Assembly (NCBI GenBank): GCA_045636705.1
Contig: JAZTYA010000030.1
Coordinates: 1 to 64,000 of the forward strand
Direction of reading: 5' to 3'
DNA from: SFWF01 sp045636705
GTDB lineage: Bacteria > Bacillota > Clostridia > Oscillospirales > Acutalibacteraceae
DNA: 64,000 nucleotides
The first letter of the stretch is position 1. Every line of letters begins with the position of its first letter. Shown piece by piece: positions 35,098-43,852 of this stretch. The notes below the pieces were generated by a model. The model worked only from the letters and a program-made list of their open reading frames with translations, had not been told where the DNA came from and ran no database searches. Both the position numbers and the translations under genes were made by a program.

Positions 35098-36140
35098 AGT
35101 TCTCCCTCCTTTTTATCGGCGTTTCTACGAAGTTGTCCGCAAGAGGCGTCTATATCGCCGCCAAGCGTTCTCCTTACCGTAGTATTTATTCCAAGGTCAT
35201 TTAGCCTTTTTGCAAATGCTAAAAGTTCCTTTTGGTCGGTTTTTTTATAGGTGTTTTCCTTTACAGGATTTACAGGAATTAAATTTACGTGACACATAAT
35301 TCCCTTTAAGATTTTTGCGAGTTCTAACGCGCATTTTTCGGTATCGTTTACACCCTTTATCATTGCGTACTCAAATGAAATTCTTCTTCCCGTTACGCTT
35401 TGATAATCTCTACACGCTTTTAATAACTCTGCTATATTCCATTTTTTATTTACCTTCATCATTTCACTTCTTATATCATCAAATGGCGCATGGAGTGAAA
35501 TTGAAAGTGTTATTGGCAAATTAAGTTCAGCTAGCTTATATATTCCGCTTACAAGTCCTGCGGTTGACACCGAAATGTGTCTATATCCGATGCCGAGTCC
35601 TTGTTGGTCGGATACTAACTCTAAAAACCTCGCAACGTTTAAAAAATTATCAAGCGGTTCGCCCATTCCCATAAGCACGACGTTTGATATACGGACATTA
35701 TTATCCTTTGCGGCGTTGTATATTTGAGCCAGCATTTCTGACGGAGCTAGATTTCTAAAAAGTCCGTCAAGCCCTGACGCGCAGAAACTGCATCCCATTC
35801 GGCAACCAACCTGAGTCGATATACAAACCGTGTATCCGTGGTTATATTTCATAAGGACCGATTCTATTCTTTCTCCGTCGTGAAGCTCATAAAGATATTT
35901 AACCGTTTCGTCAAGCTGAGATTTTAGTCTTTTAACCGTTTTTACGTGTGGTATAAAGTATTGGTCCAAAAGTTTTTCTCTTAAAGACTTTGGTATATCG
36001 GTCATTTCTTCAAAATCGGTAACCCCCGACATAATCCACTTGTATATTTGCGCCGCACGAAACTTCTTTTCGCCAAGCTTCTCTATTTCAAGGGCTATTT
36101 CGCCTTGGGTCATCGACCTTATGTCCTTTTTTGGCAACAT
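35094..36140 (-). CDS. rlmN: Dual-specificity 23S rRNA/tRNA adenosine-C2 methyltransferase
   Basis: 348-residue radical SAM enzyme that methylates A2503 of 23S rRNA and A37 of some tRNAs. The cluster motif is CRMGCSFCASG, followed by VLMGMGEPLDN, and the methyl-carrying cysteines appear in DASCGQLRR near the C-terminus. Length and order are normal. ATG 36140 has GGAAGTG upstream. Confidence 0.96.
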   Translation of the reverse strand: MLPKKDIRSMTQGEIALEIEKLGEKKFRAAQIYKWIMSGVTDFEEMTDIPKSLREKLLDQYFIPHVKTVKRLKSQLDETVKYLYELHDGERIESVLMKYNHGYTVCISTQVGCRMGCSFCASGLDGLFRNLAPSEMLAQIYNAAKDNNVRISNVVLMGMGEPLDNFLNVARFLELVSDQQGLGIGYRHISVSTAGLVSGIYKLAELNLPITLSISLHAPFDDIRSEMMKVNKKWNIAELLKACRDYQSVTGRRISFEYAMIKGVNDTEKCALELAKILKGIMCHVNLIPVNPVKENTYKKTDQKELLAFAKRLNDLGINTTVRRTLGGDIDASCGQLRRNADKKEGEL

Positions 36141-36152
36141 ATCACTTCCGAA

Positions 36153-37421
36153 TTAAATTTTCTCTAAAACTGCGGCAAAGAAGCCGTCTGTACCGTCGGT
36201 TTGCGGCATAAATGTATGAATGAACTCAAGCTTAAAGTCGGTATTTTCCTTTAAAAACTCATTTACAATATCATCATTTTCTGCCTTGTGAAGCGTACAG
36301 GTTGAATAGAGAATTTTTCCACCCCGTTTTATATACTCCTTTGCCCTACCTAAAATAGCCTTTTGGGTGGCTATCAGTTCGTCAAAATCATTTACGGGTT
36401 TGTATTTTATATCGGGTTTTCGGCGTATTACACCAAATCCCGAACAAGGAACATCGCAGATAATCTTATCAAAAGATTCTTTTTCAAAATTATCTTTTGT
36501 TGCATCTAAAACCTTAGTTTTAATATTTTCAAGTCCGAGCCTTTTGGCACCTTTTTCAATAAGGTGGGTTCTTTTTTCGTATATATCGCAGGATACGACC
36601 TTTTCTACCTCTTGCGCAGCGGTAAAGCTTTTGCCACCCGGCGCGGCGCAAAGGTCGAGCACCTTATCGGTCTTTTCAAAATTCAAAGCCGATAAAGCCT
36701 TTTGACAAGCAAGCTCTTCTATATGGAAAAGTCCCATTTTAAACTCGTCCAGATTTTCAATGTTGGTAATGCCTGTAGCCTTTAACGCGAATGGAAAAAC
36801 CTCTGTTGCCGTAATTCCCTTTGCTTGAAGGCTTTTTATAAGCTCTTCAGTCGTAGTTTTTGCCGAATTTACCCTTAAAAACAAGGGTGGCGGCAACAAG
36901 GCGTTTTCCAAAAACAGTTTTGTATCTTCTACGCCATAATCCTTAATAAGAACCGAAACTAAGGATGCAGGGCAAGAATATCTTACCGACACGGAATTTA
37001 TATCGTTTCCGTTTGGAAGCTCAATTTCGGTATTGGATACCGAACGAAGCACGGCATTTACAAAACCGCTGTTATAGTTTTCGCCCGATTCCTTAATAAG
37101 TTTTACAGCTTCATTTACCGCGGCAGAGTCAGGAACACGGTTGGCAAATTTTATTTGATAAACCGCCGTACGAAGCACCGCCAAGGTGTATGGCTTTATC
37201 TTTTTAAGGGGTGTTTTTGCAAACTGTTTAAGATAGTAGTCAATTACTACCTTTCTATCAAGGGTGCCGTAAATTATAAGGGTTGCTAGCGCCTTATCTT
37301 CTGAAGATAATTCACTTTCCTTTAAAAGAGAGTTTATTAAAAGGTTTGAATAAGCCTTTTCGGTTTCAATCTTTAAAAGTGCCTTTGCGGCTATTTCCCT
37401 TGGATTATTGTTCTTCTTCAT
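36153..37421 (-). CDS. rsmB: 16S rRNA (cytosine-967-C5)-methyltransferase
   Basis: 422 residues: NusB-like RNA-binding N-terminus (about 1-135) and a Rossmann methyltransferase with DLCAAPGGKSFTAAQE (SAM site), DVPCSGFGVIRRKPDIKY and ILYSTCTLHKAEND, the latter two with the release and nucleophile cysteines. Its start overlaps the fmt end by 17 bases, so coupling is likely. Confidence 0.96.
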   Translation of the reverse strand: MKKNNNPREIAAKALLKIETEKAYSNLLINSLLKESELSSEDKALATLIIYGTLDRKVVIDYYLKQFAKTPLKKIKPYTLAVLRTAVYQIKFANRVPDSAAVNEAVKLIKESGENYNSGFVNAVLRSVSNTEIELPNGNDINSVSVRYSCPASLVSVLIKDYGVEDTKLFLENALLPPPLFLRVNSAKTTTEELIKSLQAKGITATEVFPFALKATGITNIENLDEFKMGLFHIEELACQKALSALNFEKTDKVLDLCAAPGGKSFTAAQEVEKVVSCDIYEKRTHLIEKGAKRLGLENIKTKVLDATKDNFEKESFDKIICDVPCSGFGVIRRKPDIKYKPVNDFDELIATQKAILGRAKEYIKRGGKILYSTCTLHKAENDDIVNEFLKENTDFKLEFIHTFMPQTDGTDGFFAAVLEKI

Positions 37422-38346
37422 TTAATATTACGAATCCTTCTTTTATAGGATGTCCCTTTAAATAGTCTTCCGCCTTCATTCTCTTTGAACCTTCAGCCTG
37501 AATTTCTAAAAGCTCAATGGCGGTGTTGTCAGCGCAAGCTATTATAAGTCTTTTATCCGAGCAAAGAACCGTGCCGCTTTCTGCTGCCCTTCCATTTGCT
37601 ATTCTTGAGGAAAGAATTTTTACACGCTTGCCTTGTAAAAAGAAGTATGCCGCAGGCCAAGAGTAAAAGCCACGGATTAGGTTATGGGTCTCTTGTGCTG
37701 TCTTTTTAAAATCGACAAATCCCATTTCTCTTTTTATTATAGGCGCATAATTCGATTTAGAATCATCCTGTTTCTCCGGAACTATGGTTTCCTCTTCAAG
37801 ACCCTTCATAGTATCTAAAATAACCTTTGCAGAAAGAAGGCTTAAGCGGTCGTGGAGTTCTTCTCCTGTTTCGTTTTCGCCAATACTTATACTTTCGCTT
37901 AAAAGCACGTCGCCCGTATCAAGACCTTTTTCCATTCGTTGTGTGCTCATACCCGTAATGGTATCGCCACAAACTATTGACCATTGAATCGGCGATGCTC
38001 CTCTATGACGAGGAAGCAAGGATGCGTGTCCATTGACACATCCGTATTTGGGGAAATTGAGTATTTCCTCAGGCAAAATCTTGCCGTATGCTACAACGAT
38101 TATAATATCGGGATTTAACTTTTTAATAACGTTTAAGGCTTCGCCGTCGCGCAAAGTTTCGGGTTGGAAAACAGGTAAACCCACACTAGTAGCATAAACC
38201 TTAACAGCAGAAGGGGTTATATTCTGCTTTCTGCCAACCGCCTTATCGGGTTGAGTGAAAACGCCTAAAACATTATGGTCTGACTCGTAAAGAGCCTTAA
38301 GGGTTGGCACCGAAAAATCAGGTGTTCCCATAAAAACTAAATTCAT
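37405..38346 (-). CDS. fmt: Methionyl-tRNA formyltransferase
   Basis: 313 residues, standard length. It formylates initiator Met-tRNA using 10-formyl-THF. The N-terminal MNLVFMGTPDFSVPTLKAL, the formyl-folate site VNGHASLLPRHRGASPIQW with the catalytic Asn/His, and GMSTQRMEKGLDTGDVL are diagnostic; a C-terminal OB-like domain follows. GAGGAAAT precedes the ATG. Next to def, its functional partner. Confidence 0.97.
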   Translation of the reverse strand: MNLVFMGTPDFSVPTLKALYESDHNVLGVFTQPDKAVGRKQNITPSAVKVYATSVGLPVFQPETLRDGEALNVIKKLNPDIIIVVAYGKILPEEILNFPKYGCVNGHASLLPRHRGASPIQWSIVCGDTITGMSTQRMEKGLDTGDVLLSESISIGENETGEELHDRLSLLSAKVILDTMKGLEEETIVPEKQDDSKSNYAPIIKREMGFVDFKKTAQETHNLIRGFYSWPAAYFFLQGKRVKILSSRIANGRAAESGTVLCSDKRLIIACADNTAIELLEIQAEGSKRMKAEDYLKGHPIKEGFVILNEEEQ

Positions 38347-38356
38347 TAGATTTCCT

Positions 38357-38794
38357 CTACTTTAATCTGTTTTTAAAGACAATGCCATCAAGATGGTCTA
38401 TTTCGTGACAAAAGGCACGAGCTTTCAGTCCTTCACCCTCAGCGGTAAAGGTGTTGCCGTTTCTGTCCTGTGCTCTTACCTTAACCTTCATAGGTCTTAC
38501 TGTTGTACCATATTCGCCGGGGAAAGAAAGACAACCTTCTTGTTCTTCCTGTTTGCCTTCGGTTTCAATTATAACGGGATTAACAAGCTCTAAGAGTCCG
38601 TCACCAACGTCAACTATGCAAACACGGCGAAGGATACCTACCTGAGAAGCGGCAAGTCCGCATCCATCGGCGGCATACATTGTATCTGCCATATCATCTA
38701 AAAGAGAAGCAAGCCTTTCGTCAAAGGTGAGCTGTGTTCTGCAAACCTTTTTTAGGGCGTCATCTCCGTTTTTAACTATATTTCTAATTGCCAT
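38357..38794 (-). CDS. def: Peptide deformylase
   Basis: 145 residues, the short type common in Clostridia. The three metal-site motifs are GCGLAASQVGI, QEGCLSFPGEYG and FCHEIDHLDG (HExxH). It removes the formyl group added by the neighbouring fmt product. ATG has GGTGAT upstream. Confidence 0.96.
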   Translation of the reverse strand: MAIRNIVKNGDDALKKVCRTQLTFDERLASLLDDMADTMYAADGCGLAASQVGILRRVCIVDVGDGLLELVNPVIIETEGKQEEQEGCLSFPGEYGTTVRPMKVKVRAQDRNGNTFTAEGEGLKARAFCHEIDHLDGIVFKNRLK

Positions 38795-38809
38795 TTTATC
38801 ACCAGTATA

Positions 38810-41062
38810 CTAGATTATTTTTTCGGGATTTATATCTATAAAAAGAGACGTGTCCCGATTAAGTTTTATATTTGTAGCTTCCCTTAACATATCGCGAAGC
38901 TTTTTGCTGTTCTTCGTTTTTATTATTAACCTAAATCTGTAATTATTGCTAATTTTAGGCATAGCCGCCGCAGTAGGACCTAAAATTATAAGTTTTATGT
39001 CACTATACTGCTCTTTAACAAGATTTTTGATGTTTGCAAATATTTTTTGGGCCGTGTCTTGCGCTGCGTTTCGGTCTGACGACTGAACACCTATTTGCAC
39101 AATATCGCAATATGGCGGATAAACGGTCATTTTTCTCATAAGTATTTCATTACTGAAAAATGCATCATAATCTTGTTTTACCGCCTGTTTTATAAGGTTA
39201 CTTTCCGGGTCGGTCGTTTGAATTACCGCCATTCCCTTAACGCTGCCTCTGCCTGCCCTGCCAAAAACTTGGGTAAGCAAAGAAAAAGAACGTTCGAAAC
39301 TTCTGTAATCTTCACTGTTCATAGCACTATCGGCGCCAATAACGCCTACTACTGAAACCTTTGGGAAATCAAGTCCTTTTGCAACCATTTGTGTGCCGAG
39401 CAGAATATCGTACTTGCCTTTTGAGAAATCGGACAATAATTGCTCCATCGAGCCACGACCTGCGGTAGAGTCTGCATCAAGTCTTAATACCGAGGCTTCG
39501 GGGAATGCGACCTTTAGCTCGTTTTCGACCCTTTGAGTGCCAATTCCCATAAAAAAGAGTTTTCCGTTATTACAAGAAGGACAAATCTCCCTTGCGGGCT
39601 CACTATATCCGCAATAGTGACACATAACGCGTTTATTTGCTGAATGATAGGTCATCGAAACGCTACAATTAGGGCAAGATGCCACATATCCGCAAGAGGG
39701 ACAAGAAATATAGGTGTTATGTCCTCTGCGGTTTAAAAGAACAATTGCTTGATTGCCCTTTTCAAGCGCTTCGTATATAGCCGTATTTAGTTCCAAGCTT
39801 AAAGCCGACGTGTTACCGCCAAGCATTTCCTTTCGCATATCAACCGTTTTTACCTCGGGCAAGGTTGCTCCGCCAAAACGAGATGATAATTTGAGCAGTT
39901 CATACTTACCGCTAAGCGCAGATGAATAACTTTCAAGCGAAGGTGTTGCCGATGCCAACACAAGCAAAGCGTTGTTATAAGAAACACGGAATTTAGCTAG
40001 GTCTCTTGCATGGAAGCGAGGAGATTTTTCAGACTTATAGGTGTGTTCCTGTTCCTCGTCAATGATGATAGCCGCAAGATTTCTAACCGGTGCAAAAACT
40101 GCCGAACGGGTACCTATTACTATGGTAGCCTCTCCGTTTTTAACCCTTTTCCATTCATCCATTCGTTGTCCTAAAGACATTGCCGAATGGAAAACCGCAA
40201 CCTTTTCTCCATAACGTCTTGAAAATATTGAAAGCATCTGAGGTGTTAGTGAAATTTCAGGGACCATTATAATAACACCCTTATCATCCTCTAAAACCCT
40301 ATCAACAAGCCTTAAAAACACACTTGTTTTTCCGCTTCCCGTAACACCGTAAAGCAAAGCGGCGCTTCCCTTATCGGCATTATAAAGCTCAACCAGTCGA
40401 TTATACGCCTTTGACTGCTCGTCGGTAAGGATTATTTCCTTTGGATTTTCATCCTTTTTTATATCCTTTATTGGAGAACGGTAAACCTCTTTTTCGAAGG
40501 CTTCAATAACACCCTTTTTCTCCAAGGTTTTTATAACCGAGGATGAAACACCCGTAAAGTACAAAACCTCTTTAACGCTTATGCTCTCATAATCAGATAT
40601 AAACAATGCAACCTCTCTTTGCTTTTCAGAAAGGTTATATGCTAAAAGTTCATCCTTTGAGATGATTAGTCGCACGTTTTTTTGGGTGTTATCTCCCATT
40701 TTTTGTACAGCTTCGCCGTTCTCGTTAACCCTAAAGCTTATTCCCGACGGAAGACAAACCTTTACTGCGTCAAAATACGTGCAAAAAAGATGTTCTTGCA
40801 TCCAAAGGCACATTTTAACCATTTCGTCGCTTAAAATAGGTTCTTTGTCTATCACCGACTCAATAAATTTAAGATTTTCGGTATCGGCTTCTTCTGTTAC
40901 GTCAAGGATAATTCCCTGCCTTTTAGTGTTGCCTCTGCCAAAGGGAACTAAAACCCTTGAACCTATAAGATTTCGGTCTTTAATTTCTTCCGGGACAAGG
41001 TAAGAATATAATCTATCAAAAGAATAAGCCGTCTGCTCGATAGCAACTAAGGCTATTGCCAT
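38810..41062 (-). CDS. priA: Primosomal replication restart helicase
   Basis: 750 residues: N-terminal 3'-DNA-binding domain, winged helix, helicase core with Walker A GVTGSGKTSVFLRL and the Walker B box IDEEQEHTYKSEK, a zinc-binding insert with eight cysteines (CPSCGYVASCPNC ... CHYCGY ... CPSCNN), and the C-terminal helicase lobe (GTQMVAKGLDFPKVSVVGV). The box reads DEEQ instead of the more common DEEH. GGGGAAGGAG precedes the ATG. Confidence 0.96.
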   Translation of the reverse strand: MAIALVAIEQTAYSFDRLYSYLVPEEIKDRNLIGSRVLVPFGRGNTKRQGIILDVTEEADTENLKFIESVIDKEPILSDEMVKMCLWMQEHLFCTYFDAVKVCLPSGISFRVNENGEAVQKMGDNTQKNVRLIISKDELLAYNLSEKQREVALFISDYESISVKEVLYFTGVSSSVIKTLEKKGVIEAFEKEVYRSPIKDIKKDENPKEIILTDEQSKAYNRLVELYNADKGSAALLYGVTGSGKTSVFLRLVDRVLEDDKGVIIMVPEISLTPQMLSIFSRRYGEKVAVFHSAMSLGQRMDEWKRVKNGEATIVIGTRSAVFAPVRNLAAIIIDEEQEHTYKSEKSPRFHARDLAKFRVSYNNALLVLASATPSLESYSSALSGKYELLKLSSRFGGATLPEVKTVDMRKEMLGGNTSALSLELNTAIYEALEKGNQAIVLLNRRGHNTYISCPSCGYVASCPNCSVSMTYHSANKRVMCHYCGYSEPAREICPSCNNGKLFFMGIGTQRVENELKVAFPEASVLRLDADSTAGRGSMEQLLSDFSKGKYDILLGTQMVAKGLDFPKVSVVGVIGADSAMNSEDYRSFERSFSLLTQVFGRAGRGSVKGMAVIQTTDPESNLIKQAVKQDYDAFFSNEILMRKMTVYPPYCDIVQIGVQSSDRNAAQDTAQKIFANIKNLVKEQYSDIKLIILGPTAAAMPKISNNYRFRLIIKTKNSKKLRDMLREATNIKLNRDTSLFIDINPEKII

Positions 41063-41103
41063 ACTCCTTCCCCGTCCTTTCTTTTTTGATTAAGCTAAGT
41101 TAA

Positions 41104-41277
41104 TTAAAGTTTTTTTGCAAGATTGTCAATAGCAAGGCTTACAGGCTTTTCAATGATAATTTCACCATTTTGCTCTGCCTTTTCTGATATATTTCTTGCC
41201 TCTTTTGCGATTTCGTTTACAAGTCTATAACGATTCTCACAAGAACTGATAAGTTTTCCAATAGCGGGATTTAACAT
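41104..41277 (-). CDS. rpoZ: RNA polymerase omega subunit
   Basis: A 57-codon gene that begins seven bases inside the gmk end, with AGGTG upstream. The product starts MLNPAIGKLISSCENRYRLV and continues NEIAKEARNISEKAEQNG, the conserved part of omega (the region that clamps the beta-prime C-terminus); the C-terminal KPVSLAIDNLAKKL is also typical of clostridial omega. Its place between gmk and priA is the conserved Firmicutes order. Shorter than the usual 65-90 residues. Confidence 0.88.
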   Translation of the reverse strand: MLNPAIGKLISSCENRYRLVNEIAKEARNISEKAEQNGEIIIEKPVSLAIDNLAKKL

Positions 41278-41879
41278 TTCGAAAGCACCTCATTGATTAA
41301 ATATTTCTGTTTTTCGGTTTTTAACCTTAAATTTTTTATTATTGTTATAACATCGTTTACCGCTTCATCGAGCTGGTCGTTCACGACGATATAATCGTAT
41401 TCTGTAGCTCTTGCAATTTCTGCAAGGGCTTCGGTCAGCCTTTTGTTTACCATTTCTGCCGAGTCTGTTCCACGGCCTGACAAGCGTGCCTTTAACACCT
41501 CGAACGAAGGTGGCATTACAAAAATACTGACCGCGTCTTCTAAATTTTTTCTTATATTTGCGGCGCCGTTAACATCAACTTCGATAATTATTTCGCCGCC
41601 GTTTTCTAAAACGTATTCAACCGGTTCTCTCGGTGTGCCGTAATAGTTTCCAACAAAGACGTTGTGTTCCAAAAACATATTACGAGAAAGTCGGTCCTCG
41701 AATTCCTCACGAGAGATAAAATTGTACTTTTCTCCTTCAATCTCACCCGGTCGCATATCACGGGTTATGGTTGAAATCGAAAATTTAAGTTCGGGCATTT
41801 GTTCAAATACCTTTTTTAAAATGGTGTCTTTACCCGAACCCGAAGGACCTGAAATTATAAGTGCTGAACCCTTATTCAT
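41271..41879 (-). CDS. gmk: Guanylate kinase
   Basis: 202 residues. Converts GMP to GDP. P-loop GPSGSGKDTILKK at the N-terminus, then STITRDMRPGEIEGEKY (GMP binding), VDVNGAANIRK and RLTEALAEIARATEYDY. Start ATG 41879 (MNKGSALIISG) is selected by GGAGGACAAG upstream and overlaps the remA end by eight bases; a longer frame to 41924 would run deep into remA. Confidence 0.96.
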   Translation of the reverse strand: MNKGSALIISGPSGSGKDTILKKVFEQMPELKFSISTITRDMRPGEIEGEKYNFISREEFEDRLSRNMFLEHNVFVGNYYGTPREPVEYVLENGGEIIIEVDVNGAANIRKNLEDAVSIFVMPPSFEVLKARLSGRGTDSAEMVNKRLTEALAEIARATEYDYIVVNDQLDEAVNDVITIIKNLRLKTEKQKYLINEVLSKC

Positions 41880-42135
41880 TTGTCTTGTCCTCCATATCTT
41901 CTTCCTCTTCAATACGGGCTGCAACCGTTTCGGGATAGAGGTAGGTTAAGATTACCAAATCACTGTCTGTAATAATTACCGCTCTGGTCTTTCTTCCGTG
42001 GGTTGCATCAATAGCGGTGCCTCTCTCCTTTGCATCCTGTACAAGACGCTTTATAGGAGCAGATTCGGGGCTAACTATTGCAACCAAGCGGTCGGTAGAA
42101 ACCATATTACCAAAACCTATGTTTACTAATTTCAT
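41872..42135 (-). CDS. remA: RemA/DUF370-family regulatory protein
   Basis: 87 residues. Characteristic segments are VNIGFGNMVSTDRLVAIVSP, then PIKRLVQDAKERG and IDATHGRKTRAVIITDS. RemA in Bacillus is a ring-forming DNA-binding activator of matrix and osmoprotection genes. The position between yicC and gmk is conserved. The C-terminus adds an acidic EEEEDMEDK tail. Confidence 0.93.
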   Translation of the reverse strand: MKLVNIGFGNMVSTDRLVAIVSPESAPIKRLVQDAKERGTAIDATHGRKTRAVIITDSDLVILTYLYPETVAARIEEEEDMEDKTNE

Positions 42136-42146
42136 TTTGCTACACC

Positions 42147-43025
42147 TTACTCTATGTTCTGTATCTGTTCGCGTATCTTTTCGATTTCGGATTTAATATC
42201 TACTACCTTGCCTGCAATTTCAAGGTTTTGAGATTTAGAACCGATTGTGTTTGCTTCCCTGTTCATTTCCTGAACAATAAAATCAAGCTTTCGGCCAATT
42301 GCGCCGCCAACTCTTAACATTGATAGAAGCTGGTCAATATGGCTTTTAAGTCTAACTGTTTCTTCAGCTACTGCAACCTTATCCGCATAGATAGCGGTTT
42401 CGGTTATAACCCTTGTTTCATCATAGGCAGCGCCCTCGAGAAGCTCCTTGATTTTTGCTTCTAAGCGTTGTCTGTATGCGATAACGGTTTCGGGTGATTT
42501 TTCATCAATGAAAGCAACGTTTGAAAGAATTAGGTCGGTTCTATTCTTTAGGTCCTCCGCCATCTTCTCGCCTTCGATTTCGCGCATTGCTATAAACTTA
42601 TCGATAGCCGCGTTTGCCGCATCTAAAGCAATCTTTGCAGTTGCTTCCTCATCGATTTCCGACTTGGTTATTTTAAAGATATCGGGATTGCCTAAAAAGT
42701 TTGTAGCTCTTAAGTTGTTTTCAAGTCCAAATGTTTCGGACAAATCTTTGACTGCATTGATATAAGCCTCGGCATAGGTTTTATTAAGCTCTACCGTTAC
42801 GTTCTCGTCCTCTGCCTTATCAATCGTAACAAACATCTCTATCTTTCCGCGAGACACTCTGCTTTGAACCAAGGATTTAAGCTTGTCCTCCAAAAAGAGA
42901 TATCCTTTTGGTAATCTGCAATTAAACTCTAAATATCTTGAATTGACCGACTTTATTTCAACGGTAAATCCTGTGCCCGATTCTTCGGCTGTGCCTCTTC
43001 CGAAGCCTGTCATACTTCTAACCAT
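42147..43025 (-). CDS. YicC/YloC-family endoribonuclease
   Basis: 292 residues. YicC_N domain begins MVRSMTGFGRG, the family's most constant motif, with VEIKSVNSRYLEFNCRLP; the C-terminal DUF1732 part contains GRKLDFIVQEMNREANTIGSK, the presumed metal/RNA site. Homologues are metal-dependent endoribonucleases. The start at 43025 has TTGAGGAGAG upstream; the frame extends to 43040 without a ribosome site. First gene of the long operon. Confidence 0.93.
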   Translation of the reverse strand: MVRSMTGFGRGTAEESGTGFTVEIKSVNSRYLEFNCRLPKGYLFLEDKLKSLVQSRVSRGKIEMFVTIDKAEDENVTVELNKTYAEAYINAVKDLSETFGLENNLRATNFLGNPDIFKITKSEIDEEATAKIALDAANAAIDKFIAMREIEGEKMAEDLKNRTDLILSNVAFIDEKSPETVIAYRQRLEAKIKELLEGAAYDETRVITETAIYADKVAVAEETVRLKSHIDQLLSMLRVGGAIGRKLDFIVQEMNREANTIGSKSQNLEIAGKVVDIKSEIEKIREQIQNIE

Positions 43026-43084
43026 AAAAACTCTCCTCAAAACAGCAAGGTTTAACTTGCTACTATCCCATTATATACCGTTTA

Positions 43085-43114
43085 ATTTTACCAAAAAAAC
43101 ACCCCTTTTGTCAA
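43085..43114 (-). promoter_or_regulatory. Sigma-A promoter of the yicC-rsgA operon
   Basis: TTGACA (43109-43114), 18 bases, TAAAAT (43085-43090) on the minus strand. A TATAAT also occurs about 14 bases further downstream and may add a second start. Confidence 0.5.
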
Positions 43115-43204
43115 CCTTTCGGGCCCTTTTGTAACTAAATTTTAACCTTTTTGTAATAAATATAAATATATTATATTAATTTTAATATATAATGCGTTGC
43201 TATA

Positions 43205-43233
43205 TTGTAAAATTCGTTTTCTTGTGGTATAAT
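43205..43233 (+). promoter_or_regulatory. Sigma-A promoter of mntP-dgk
   Basis: TTGTAA (43205-43210), 17 bases, TATAAT (43228-43233) with TG one base before the -10. The leader to the mntP ATG is about 33 bases, too short for the yybP-ykoY manganese riboswitch. Confidence 0.6.
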
Positions 43234-43272
43234 ATGAAATACGCAAATTTATTTCGCTTTAAGGAGCAAAAT

Positions 43273-43839
43273 ATGGGTTTTTTAGATTTGTTTATTACCG
43301 CCATAGCTCTTTCTATGGACGCCTTTGCGGTGTCGGTTTGCAAGGGCCTGTCTGTACAAAAAATGTCCCCTAAGCACGCTTTATCGGCAGGACTTTATTT
43401 TGGCGGTTTTCAGGCGTTAATGCCTCTTCTTGGTTGCTTTTTAGGTATTAGTTTCAGTTCGGTGGTTGAAAGCTTTGACCATTGGATTTCCTTTGTTCTT
43501 CTTGGAATAATCGGCGCTAATATGATAAAGGAATCTTTTAGTAAAGAAGAGGATGACTGCAACTGCTCTTTTGGCGTAAAGGCAATGATTCCTTTAGCCA
43601 TTGCTACAAGCATTGACGCTTTAGCTGTTGGTGTGACCTTTGCCTTTTTAAAGGTTGATATTCTGCCTGCCGTTCTTTTAATCGGTATTACAACCTTTGT
43701 TTTATCAGGTTTTGGCGTTTACCTTGGTAACAAGTTTGGTTCTCGCTACAACTCAAAAGCCGAACTTGCAGGCGGCGTTGTCTTAATACTTATCGGCACT
43801 AAAATTTTACTTGAACACTTGAATATTTTATCCTTTTAA
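43273..43839 (+). CDS. mntP: MntP-type manganese efflux protein
   Basis: 188-residue, six-helix membrane protein made of two similar halves, each with the acidic motif: ALSMDAFAVSVCKGL and ATSIDALAVGVTFAFL. The Asp residues are the metal-binding positions of MntP. ATG 43273 follows AAGGAGCAAAAT; the open frame to 43192 lacks a ribosome site and contains the promoter. Followed 13 bases later by a lipid-kinase gene, an unexplained partnership. Confidence 0.92.
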   Translation: MGFLDLFITAIALSMDAFAVSVCKGLSVQKMSPKHALSAGLYFGGFQALMPLLGCFLGISFSSVVESFDHWISFVLLGIIGANMIKESFSKEEDDCNCSFGVKAMIPLAIATSIDALAVGVTFAFLKVDILPAVLLIGITTFVLSGFGVYLGNKFGSRYNSKAELAGGVVLILIGTKILLEHLNILSF

Positions 43840-43852
43840 GGAGTTTTAAAAT

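Noticed and set aside
38810..41062. PriA disabled by DEEQ in place of DEEH.
   Set aside because: All other helicase and zinc motifs are intact and the change is conservative for this helicase superfamily; not evidence of loss.
43041..43272. Manganese riboswitch upstream of mntP.
   Set aside because: The promoter at 43205-43233 leaves a leader of about 33 bases, too short, and no yybP-ykoY core was seen.
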